NCBI GenBank assembly: GCA_002633005.1
Contig: NMRA01000016.1
Location: 654,443-714,442, forward strand
Direction of reading: 5' to 3'
DNA: 60,000 bases
Source: Phoronis australis
Taxonomy: Eukaryota > Phoronida > Phoronidae
The translations under genes and the position numbers were made by a program. Shown here piece after piece: positions 55,401 through 57,699 of this stretch (its first letter is position 1; each line of letters starts with the position of its first letter). The notes beneath the pieces were generated by a model. The model did not search any database. It was not told the origin of the DNA and saw nothing but the letters and a program-made list of their open reading frames with translations.

Positions 55401-57142
55401 GTTCATTTGCAGGCCTCTGACTAACAAGACTAAAGTGTACGCTACATCTGGTGACATCCAAGTGGCTGAAAATTTCCCAGTGCAATTAGCAAGTGGTGAG
55501 ATTCAGATGATTGTCGTTGCAAAGGTGAAGAAAGACAATGAACTATGTGCGGCTGGTGTGTCGAACTCCACCACTAGGCGTCGGAGAGCCGTCTCCATTG
55601 GAGTGAACGAGTCTGCCGTCGCTCAGCAGCTCATAAAGACAGTTTTAAATGAACCAACATCGTGAGTAAACTCAGTATTAAGAAACGTCTGAAGTTTTGA
55701 TTTCTTACTATATCAAGATAACGGAGAAGCTTCCTGCTGACATCTGCCACGAACTATTTCTTACACTCAGATGACCTAAGACTTAGAAGTGAAATCGTAT
55801 GAAAGAGATCAACTTTTTCAGACAGAGAAACCTCGAGAAGACTGTCTCAAGCATAGACAGTGTTCCACTGGATGAAAGCGTGCTTCGAAGTAGTTGTTAC
55901 ATTTTCTTTGATCATGGAGCTTATCTTCAACTTAGGTCTAACATTGCGATGACATATGACGATGTAGGCCTACCTGATTATGGGTTTCCTTGCAATCGTA
56001 CAAGTAGCTGTGGCCACGACTTTGATCACACGTGTAACCTTTTACGTTACAGACAAACGTCTCTGGTTCAGACTGTTCAAACTTCATTGCCTGGGAATGT
56101 CACGGTTACAATGGCTCCCGTGGAAGACGCTAAACTACCGGAAATTGCAACTGATCCACCGACCACCGTAGTTATGACCACGACTACGGAGATGGTGACA
56201 AAGAAACAACCTGTCATTACTACACAACAGGTAGATTTCTGAAATGCAGAAAAATGCAAAGGTGACCGATTTTCAGCATTAACATTGTTCCCATATTACA
56301 TTGTATAAGTCATTCTAGGCTTGGAAATTAAGTTTCCCATTTTTAACTTCACTAATTCCAGGCACCCAAGCCTCCAGCCGGTGTGGAAGCCTGGGTGATA
56401 CCCGTCGCTGTGGTAGGGGGCCTCGTCGGAGTTATCTTGATTGTTGTCATTCTCATCGTCATCAACAAACGGTAAGACTATCTGATGACACAACATAAAT
56501 CATTAGACCTCTTTGGCAATTCGGTACTGCTGGCTCTGGAATTCGCCATTTGTAGGCCAGAAGAGATTACATAAATGAGTTGATCTAGACCTTAACTTTT
56601 TGTTGTGTAACAGTAACTGCGTGTGAACCGGTACACCCAGCAACTATGCATCTCAAGCTATACGTTGTTTTGGTATCGCCCTTACAGCTTTCACAAATCA
56701 TTAATTAACATGGTTTTGATGCAGGTCTGCAAAGGGTTCAGTGTCTCCAGAAACTTCCCAGGCCAACATGCGCTCGTCTAGTGGCCAGCAAAGGCCCAGG
56801 CAAGATTCCCAAACTGCGTCCACCGTCGAACAAGCCCGGCCAGCATCTCGCCATTCAAGCGTGAATCGCACAGATGAATACTACGTGGCAAGTACACTTG
56901 CAACCTCTGACCAGCCTGCCACCTATGTGGAGCCATCAAACCGAAGTTCCGCTGCTGTCAGCAGATCCCAAGTATCTGTCATAAATGTCAACGAATCAGA
57001 GTCGAAGATTGACAGAAGTCGGCCATCTACGGCCAATCAGAATCAGTCCGTTGCCAGTGAGGAAGAGAAAGGCAGCGACTGCGCAGAGAAAGAAGCCCAA
57101 GACAACAGCAGAGACGGTGGAAATCAGGTGACAGAAATGTAA
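15132..57142 (+). CDS. Gene B: giant mucin-like transmembrane protein with 11 novel tandem modules (48 exons)
   Basis: Spliced model of 48 exons, each entered separately. Counting the exon interrupted at N 26028 as its full 522 nt and only one of the two copies of the 158-nt exon near 37.3 kb gives 15648 nt, that is 5215 codons and a stop. Approximate residues: signal peptide 1-21; Cys-rich N-terminal region to 521; 11 repeats 522-2427; unique region to 2923; TSP1 plus Cys-rich to 3094; EGF to 3145; NIDO and AMOP to 3538; VWD to 3730; linker and beta-domain to 3924; EGF array to 4777; TSP1 to 4835; membrane-proximal domain and stalk to 5040; transmembrane helix ~5053-5073; tail to 5215. The C-terminal two thirds resemble MUC4-class proteins and coral mucin-like matrix proteins (known family). 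The N-terminal third matches nothing I recognise. A possible alternative is two genes, with 15132-16961 separate. Confidence 0.75.
16663..16941 (+). CDS. Gene B exon 2: Cys-rich helical segment
   Basis: 279 nt, phase 1 on both sides, from an AG acceptor to G|GTAAGA. It encodes AVCKVS, KCENGTW, VIRCEG, MTSCRG and a final SLCSEE, with amphipathic helices between the cysteines. It looks like another diverged member of the helical Cys module. If unspliced, the frame would end at TAA 16959-16961, so a short isoform is possible. Confidence 0.7.
17438..17506 (+). CDS. Candidate alternative first exon encoding a signal peptide
   Basis: ATG in a good context (GAAGGATGG) opens a 23-codon frame beginning [17 protein letters not shown], typical of a signal peptide, and runs straight into a CTG|GTGAGA donor. 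The donor leaves phase 0, while the next repeat exon needs phase 1, so it cannot splice directly to 19605 in frame. It may feed an exon I missed, belong to another transcript, or be chance. Confidence 0.3.
18293..18391. mobile_element. 99-bp hAT-type MITE, copy 1
   Basis: Inverted ends CAGTGCTGTAGTGG and CCACTACAGCACTG, flanked on both sides by a perfect 8-bp direct repeat ATACCGAG (18285-18292 and 18392-18399). The 8-bp target duplication and the CAGTG start fit the hAT superfamily (family knowledge). It has no coding capacity. It lies in gene B intron 2. Confidence 0.85.
19605..20126 (+). CDS. Gene B exon 3: repeat module 1
   Basis: 522 nt, phase 1-1, starting after TTTTAG and ending G|GTGAGT. 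It encodes a short linker (DLGPRKPLQ) and the module: eight cysteines spaced C-x20-C-x35-C-x27-C-x6-C-x25-C-x11-C-x28-C, mostly helical between, with eight N-x-S/T sequons (for example NASC, NDTR, NSSC, NETR). I know no family with this pattern. It is nearly identical to repeat 3 (23634-24155), with which it shares flanking intron sequence. Confidence 0.85.
20127..20886 (+). other. Gene B intron between repeats 1 and 2
   Basis: 760 bp, closely matching the intron at 24156-24922 because of the two-exon duplication. No other feature is seen. Confidence 0.7.
20887..21408 (+). CDS. Gene B exon 4: repeat module 2
   Basis: 522 nt, phase 1-1, acceptor CTTCAG, donor G|GTGAGT. The linker is [10 protein letters not shown] and the module starts CLHFDV, with His replacing the usual Asp. 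All eight cysteines are present at the standard spacing. It is nearly identical to repeat 4. Bases from 21125 to the N at 21543 are repeated exactly at 26029-26446, which raises an assembly question. Confidence 0.85.
21409..23633 (+). other. Gene B intron between repeats 2 and 3
   Basis: Contains an assembly join (N at 21543). From 21548 it repeats the sequence that starts at about 17846 in intron 2, including the MITE at 22007-22105. A 360-bp segment at 23260-23619 is absent from the other copy. Confidence 0.7.
22007..22105. mobile_element. 99-bp hAT-type MITE, copy 2
   Basis: Same element, same length and same flanking ATACCGAG duplication (21999-22006 and 22106-22113) as 18293-18391. The shared insertion site shows that it was carried along by the segmental duplication rather than inserted twice. 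Confidence 0.85.
23634..24155 (+). CDS. Gene B exon 5: repeat module 3
   Basis: 522 nt, phase 1-1. The linker DLGPRKSLQ and module are nearly identical to repeat 1, with a few substitutions such as NVGRG for DGSRG at the end. Eight cysteines are conserved. It is the product of the recent duplication of the repeat 1-repeat 2 unit. Confidence 0.85.
24923..25444 (+). CDS. Gene B exon 6: repeat module 4
   Basis: 522 nt, phase 1-1, nearly identical to repeat 2, with the linker [10 protein letters not shown] and CLHFDV start. Minor changes include CVRGPQF for CVKGPQF and GNTTDE for GNATDE. Both keep the cysteines and the sequon. Confidence 0.85.
25793..26312 (+). CDS. Gene B exon 7: repeat module 5, interrupted by an assembly join
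   Basis: 520 nt with an N at 26028, where a three-base stretch of the usual repeat is represented by one N. This shifts the frame only as an artefact; other repeats are 522 nt. The left part resembles repeat 6 ([24 protein letters not shown]). The right part, 26029 onward, is identical base for base to repeat 2. The exon is probably a chimera made by assembly, although gene conversion would look similar. Confidence 0.6.
26661..27182 (+). CDS. Gene B exon 8: repeat module 6
   Basis: 522 nt, phase 1-1, linker [10 protein letters not shown]. The second half switches to another subfamily ([25 protein letters not shown]) shared with repeat 8, while the first half is like repeats 2-5. Eight cysteines are kept. 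The mosaic of halves suggests exchange between copies. Confidence 0.85.
27183..27642 (+). other. Gene B intron between repeats 6 and 7
   Basis: 460 bp of AT-rich intron, not shared with the introns between repeats 1-6. No feature seen. Confidence 0.6.
27643..28164 (+). CDS. Gene B exon 9: repeat module 7
   Basis: 522 nt, phase 1-1, linker [10 protein letters not shown], module start [13 protein letters not shown]. It has several private changes (NGTR for [24 protein letters not shown]), so it is older than repeats 1-5. Eight cysteines are conserved. Confidence 0.85.
28468..28989 (+). CDS. Gene B exon 10: repeat module 8
   Basis: 522 nt, phase 1-1, linker [10 protein letters not shown]. It shares [13 protein letters not shown] and [12 protein letters not shown] with repeat 6. 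The usual NSSC becomes KSAC, losing one sequon while keeping the cysteine. Confidence 0.85.
28990..29717 (+). other. Gene B intron between repeats 8 and 9
   Basis: 728 bp; no exon or repeat recognised. Confidence 0.6.
29718..30236 (+). CDS. Gene B exon 11: repeat module 9
   Basis: 519 nt, one codon shorter in the linker (GHGPQKSDA), phase 1-1, donor G|GTAAGT. It belongs to the third subfamily: [14 protein letters not shown] and [12 protein letters not shown]. Eight cysteines are conserved. Confidence 0.85.
30443..30505 (-). other. tRNA-like sequence (degenerate; SINE head or tRNA pseudogene)
   Basis: On the minus strand GGCTCAGCGGCAGAGC resembles a tRNA A box and GTGCGATTCC a B box, at about tRNA spacing. 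I cannot fold a complete cloverleaf, so it is not called as a tRNA gene. It lies in the intron between repeats 9 and 10. Confidence 0.35.
30917..31438 (+). CDS. Gene B exon 12: repeat module 10
   Basis: 522 nt, phase 1-1, acceptor TTTAAG, unusual linker [10 protein letters not shown]. The second half is of the third subfamily ([26 protein letters not shown]). Eight cysteines are conserved. Confidence 0.85.
31579..31786. mobile_element. 208-bp MITE with CAGGGGCGGATCTACG-type ends
   Basis: The left end CAGTGGCAGATCTACG and right end CGTAGATCCGCCCCTG are inverted copies of one another with three mismatches. The interior includes a C/G-rich tract and T-runs. This terminal sequence occurs on hAT-like MITEs in many animals (from memory). 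I could not find a clear target duplication. It sits in the intron between repeats 10 and 11. Confidence 0.65.
32109..32609 (+). CDS. Gene B exon 13: repeat module 11 (last, most diverged)
   Basis: 501 nt, phase 1-1. It lacks the linker: the exon opens [18 protein letters not shown]. All eight cysteines stay, but the middle is diverged ([43 protein letters not shown]). Its position at the 3' end and its divergence suggest it is the oldest of the tandem array. Confidence 0.85.
32610..33289 (+). other. Gene B intron after the repeat array
   Basis: 680 bp with no recognised feature. The open frame that runs past the exon 13 donor to 32788 is intronic read-through. Confidence 0.55.
33290..33859 (+). 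CDS. Gene B exon 14: unique region, part 1
   Basis: 570 nt, phase 1-1, acceptor TTTCAG, donor G|GTAAGA. It encodes 190 residues with scattered cysteines ([39 protein letters not shown]) and Trp-rich stretches such as [15 protein letters not shown] do not recognise the domain. It begins the ~500-residue stretch between the repeat array and the first TSP1. Confidence 0.75.
34075..34216 (+). CDS. Gene B exon 15: unique region, part 2
   Basis: 142 nt, entered in phase 1 and left in phase 2 before GTAAAT. It encodes a helical segment ([29 protein letters not shown]). Function unknown. Confidence 0.7.
34398..34567 (+). CDS. Gene B exon 16: unique region, part 3
   Basis: 170 nt from TACAG to G|GTAAAA. 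It encodes [15 protein letters not shown] and [18 protein letters not shown]. Phase 2 to phase 1 matches both neighbours. Confidence 0.75.
34760..35086 (+). CDS. Gene B exon 17: unique region, part 4
   Basis: 327 nt, phase 1-1, donor A|GTAAGT. It contains [18 protein letters not shown] and a Cys-rich end ([22 protein letters not shown]). No family recognised. Confidence 0.75.
35510..35630 (+). CDS. Gene B exon 18: unique region, part 5
   Basis: 121 nt from TTATAG to CAC|GTGTAAG. The donor at 35631 was chosen over a later GTGTCT because it leaves phase 2, which the next exon requires. It encodes [18 protein letters not shown] and a single cysteine (GLCHRG). Confidence 0.65.
35631..37238 (+). 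other. Gene B intron 18
   Basis: 1.6-kb intron. It ends with a G-rich tract at 37071-37097 and the start of a 378-bp segment (37110-37487) repeated next to an assembly join. No exon recognised in the rest. Confidence 0.55.
37239..37396 (+). CDS. Gene B exon 19: unique region, part 6
   Basis: 158 nt, phase 2 to phase 1, acceptor TTTACAG, donor T|GTAAGT. It encodes [19 protein letters not shown], then a helical Lys/Glu-rich tail. The same exon reappears at 37618-37775, next to an N. As 158 is not a multiple of three and the phases differ, only one copy can be used in the message. Confidence 0.75.
37489..37866 (+). repeat. Duplicate of 37110-37487, probably a second haplotype
   Basis: Both segments are 378 bp and differ by only a few bases, abutting across the N at 37488. 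This includes a second copy of the 158-nt exon (37618-37775). Splicing both copies would break the frame. The likely explanation is two alleles laid end to end at a contig join. Confidence 0.8.
37987..38319 (+). CDS. Gene B exon 20: TSP1-like and Cys-rich segment
   Basis: 333 nt, phase 1-1. [20 protein letters not shown] fits a degenerate thrombospondin type 1 repeat, with W, CxxTCG and R-x-R/P-C, followed by KYNFCG and CRLKPC. The second half is an EGF-like Cys cluster ([23 protein letters not shown]). TSP1 repeats commonly bind glycans and matrix proteins. Confidence 0.75.
38931..39110 (+). CDS. Gene B exon 21: Cys-containing segment
   Basis: 180 nt, phase 1-1, donor G|GTAAGT. It begins [14 protein letters not shown] and ends [16 protein letters not shown], like an irregular EGF or complement-type module. 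It precedes a canonical calcium-binding EGF. Confidence 0.7.
39377..39455. repeat. Imperfect ATAATGAT-rich low-complexity tract
   Basis: Runs of AATGAT/GATAAT triplet-like units in the intron between exons 21 and 22. A simple repeat, with no coding sense. Confidence 0.6.
39697..39849 (+). CDS. Gene B exon 22: calcium-binding EGF
   Basis: 153 nt, phase 1-1. It opens [15 protein letters not shown] and continues [17 protein letters not shown], a calcium-binding EGF signature, and ends RRCCK. The donor is GTCAGT. Confidence 0.8.
39850..40779 (+). other. Gene B intron 22
   Basis: 930 bp, AT-rich, no exon or repeat recognised. Confidence 0.6.
40780..41958 (+). CDS. Gene B exon 23: NIDO and AMOP domains
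   Basis: 1179 nt, phase 1-1, the second largest exon. The first part is NIDO-like: FRPGE..., then [21 protein letters not shown], with a Trp shortly after, as in nidogen and MUC4. The second part is AMOP-like: CLKWLQ, an intervening basic stretch ([12 protein letters not shown]), a CC pair (EHCCSSL), [11 protein letters not shown] and a late Cys. NIDO-AMOP-VWD in this order is the core of MUC4/SUSD2-type and coral mucin-like proteins (family knowledge). Confidence 0.85.
42141..42380 (+). CDS. Gene B exon 24: VWD domain, first half
   Basis: 240 nt, phase 1-1. [20 protein letters not shown] is the standard opening of a von Willebrand factor type D domain. GDPH (42152-42163, residues about 3543-3546) is the motif at which MUC2, MUC4 and MUC5AC are known to break between Asp and Pro. 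Confidence 0.9.
42827..43162 (+). CDS. Gene B exon 25: VWD domain, second half
   Basis: 336 nt, phase 1-1. It ends the VWD with [17 protein letters not shown], the LxGLCGNxNGxxxDD element with Met-Leu in place of Leu-Cys. An acidic/serine tail leads to WGQK and, over the splice, WRIT. Confidence 0.9.
43816..44109 (+). CDS. Gene B exon 26: post-VWD segment
   Basis: 294 nt, phase 1-1. [19 protein letters not shown] is the conserved segment after VWD in MUC4-class proteins, followed by a CNGG and ECYFDFLAT cysteine pair. The end is helical and acidic. Confidence 0.85.
44324..44610 (+). CDS. Gene B exon 27: cadherin/Ig-like beta domain
   Basis: 287 nt, entered in phase 1 and left in phase 0. 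It encodes a beta-rich domain with [28 protein letters not shown] and [14 protein letters not shown], typical of cadherin-like or He_PIG-type folds that follow VWD in related proteins. It ends CNCQ, leading into EGFs. Confidence 0.75.
45059..45335 (+). CDS. Gene B exon 28: EGF modules 1-2 and start of 3
   Basis: Phase 0 to 1. [10 protein letters not shown] begins a standard EGF closing GDFCES, then [10 protein letters not shown], then NECEEDPTI running on into the next exon. Confidence 0.85.
45838..46032 (+). CDS. Gene B exon 29: EGF 3 (end) and EGF 4
   Basis: 195 nt, phase 1-1. [11 protein letters not shown] closes EGF 3; [18 protein letters not shown] opens a calcium-binding EGF that ends SGYTGT at the donor. 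Confidence 0.85.
46388..46572 (+). CDS. Gene B exon 30: EGF 5 and start of EGF 6
   Basis: 185 nt, phase 1 to 0. [12 protein letters not shown] and [12 protein letters not shown] form one calcium-binding [16 protein letters not shown] begins the next, which is cut by an intron after CKQ. Confidence 0.8.
47334..47571 (+). CDS. Gene B exon 31: EGF 6 (end) and EGF 7
   Basis: 238 nt, phase 0 to 1. [20 protein letters not shown] completes EGF 6. A non-calcium EGF with a longer loop ([23 protein letters not shown]) follows. Confidence 0.8.
47825..47962 (+). CDS. Gene B exon 32: calcium-binding EGF 8
   Basis: 138 nt, phase 1-1, a single-module exon: [30 protein letters not shown], ending RTCV. Confidence 0.85.
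48508..48636 (+). CDS. Gene B exon 33: calcium-binding EGF 9
   Basis: 129 nt, phase 1-1. [18 protein letters not shown] and [10 protein letters not shown]; the usual GY turn is replaced by ST. Confidence 0.85.
49181..49435 (+). CDS. Gene B exon 34: calcium-binding EGF 10 and 11
   Basis: 255 nt, phase 1-1, two modules: [13 protein letters not shown] and [13 protein letters not shown], the second with [10 protein letters not shown]. Confidence 0.85.
49636..49774 (+). CDS. Gene B exon 35: calcium-binding EGF 12
   Basis: 139 nt, phase 1 to 2. [27 protein letters not shown]. It ends with two bases of a Lys codon before GTAAGT, matching the phase 2 start of exon 36. Confidence 0.85.
49775..50390 (+). 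other. Gene B intron 35
   Basis: 616 bp, no feature recognised. Confidence 0.6.
50391..50767 (+). CDS. Gene B exon 36: EGF 13-15
   Basis: 377 nt, phase 2 to 1, with three modules: [24 protein letters not shown] and [14 protein letters not shown] content is visibly higher than in the surrounding introns, which also leaves a long open frame on the opposite strand. Confidence 0.85.
50922..51047 (+). CDS. Gene B exon 37: calcium-binding EGF 16
   Basis: 126 nt, phase 1-1. [25 protein letters not shown]. Confidence 0.85.
51527..51658 (+). CDS. Gene B exon 38: calcium-binding EGF 17
   Basis: 132 nt, phase 1-1. [25 protein letters not shown]. Confidence 0.85.
51963..52085 (+). CDS. Gene B exon 39: calcium-binding EGF 18
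   Basis: 123 nt, phase 1-1. [27 protein letters not shown]. Confidence 0.85.
52400..52522 (+). CDS. Gene B exon 40: EGF-like 19
   Basis: 123 nt, phase 1-1. [30 protein letters not shown]; the calcium-binding D-x-D-E start is absent. Confidence 0.8.
52961..53083 (+). CDS. Gene B exon 41: calcium-binding EGF 20
   Basis: 123 nt, phase 1-1. [31 protein letters not shown]. Last of the EGF array. Confidence 0.85.
53566..53739 (+). CDS. Gene B exon 42: TSP1 repeat
   Basis: 174 nt, phase 1-1. [24 protein letters not shown] and the final WCLLDYCP form a canonical thrombospondin type 1 repeat with Trp layers and six cysteines. WSSCSLTCG carries a potential C-mannosylation/O-fucosylation site. Confidence 0.9.
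54129..54193 (+). CDS. Gene B exon 43: short membrane-proximal exon
   Basis: 65 nt, phase 1 to 0. It encodes [21 protein letters not shown] split around Gly-Gly-Gly. Both splice sites (TTTTACAG, CAG|GTAAGT) are strong. Confidence 0.75.
54340..54461 (+). CDS. Gene B exon 44: Cys-containing membrane-proximal segment
   Basis: 122 nt, phase 0 to 2. [27 protein letters not shown]. It is the gene B counterpart of 286-407. Confidence 0.85.
54462..55412 (+). other. Gene B intron 44
   Basis: 951 bp with an assembly join (N at 54529) and a minisatellite at about 54960-55155. No exon seen. Confidence 0.65.
54960..55155. repeat. Degenerate minisatellite, GGGCGCTTAACCGAG-type units
   Basis: Repeated cores GGGCGCTTAACCGAG, GGGCGCTTAACTG, GGGCGGTTAAATCG and GGGCGGTTAACTGAG, spaced by AATCTTCAAAAATCG-like segments. 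There are at least seven units with drift. G-rich on the plus strand. Confidence 0.75.
55413..55661 (+). CDS. Gene B exon 45: membrane-proximal domain with RRRR site
   Basis: 249 nt, phase 2 to 2. [10 protein letters not shown] at 55573-55602 (Arg residues about 4953-4956) is a furin-type site preceded by an N-S-T sequon. Flanks [10 protein letters not shown] and [15 protein letters not shown] are conserved with gene A. Confidence 0.85.
56053..56230 (+). CDS. Gene B exon 46: Thr/Pro stalk
   Basis: 178 nt, phase 2 to 0. Thr/Val/Pro-rich ([19 protein letters not shown]), suited to O-glycans, with an N-V-T sequon near its start. Confidence 0.8.
56362..56471 (+). CDS. Gene B exon 47: transmembrane helix
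   Basis: 110 nt, phase 0 to 2. [11 protein letters not shown] leads into [20 protein letters not shown] and basic NKR. Single-pass type I membrane anchor. Confidence 0.9.
56725..57142 (+). CDS. Gene B exon 48: cytoplasmic tail
   Basis: 418 nt ending at TAA 57140-57142. The Ser/Gln-rich tail carries [34 protein letters not shown] and a terminal GNQVTEM. -TEM at the very end matches gene A and suits PDZ binding; tyrosines at DEYYV and TYVEP may be phosphorylated. Both functional readings are inferences. Confidence 0.85.
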
Positions 57143-57277
57143 CAACAGGAAACTGACAAGTTGCTGCAGGACAGCAAGAGTGAAGTGGAAGCCGACTTCT
57201 TCACACAGTCAACGTACAAGTTTGTCAGAGTGAATATTACAGATGCTTCTGGAAGTGCTGAACATTTCAAAAGATAA
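57143..57277 (+). other. Conserved in-frame extension beyond the gene B stop
   Basis: The frame stays open for 44 codons after TAA, to TAA 57275-57277. It contains LLQDSKSEVEADFFTQ, shared in part with gene A, and an N-I-T-D segment. The codon after the stop is CAA. See findings for the readthrough hypothesis. Confidence 0.5.
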
Positions 57278-57643
57278 CACGACTGTACCTCTGATAGCTT
57301 ACACTTCAGGCGCGTTGTGAATTTCGTAGCATTTTTTGTCGGTTAACGTTTTACTTAATTTTCAACTTTGTTGTTTTAAGAAATGTATTCAGATTCAAGT
57401 TTTTCATCCCAAAAGACCGAGAATGACTAAACATAGTGTTTATGACCATTTCGTTTTAAGAAAAAAAATTGTTAACTTACTTTCATAATAATTGCACAAC
57501 CACTGAGTATGTGTCGAGTGGGTCTCATTTTCATATTTTATTTAATTCCTATCTAGAAAACTAGATACCCTTTGACTCTGTCGGTGGTTTTCAGTGTTTT
57601 TCATAATCTGTGATTGTGATTTATAATTAACGTGTGGTGTATG

Positions 57644-57649
57644 AATAAA
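57644..57649 (+). terminator. Polyadenylation signal of gene B
   Basis: AATAAA about 500 bp after the stop, followed by another at 57692-57697. The AT-rich sequence between the stop and here fits a 3' UTR. Confidence 0.55.
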
Positions 57650-57699
57650 TGGCTTTTAAAGCAATCCATGTTCCAGTTTACACAATGCCTAAATAAAGT

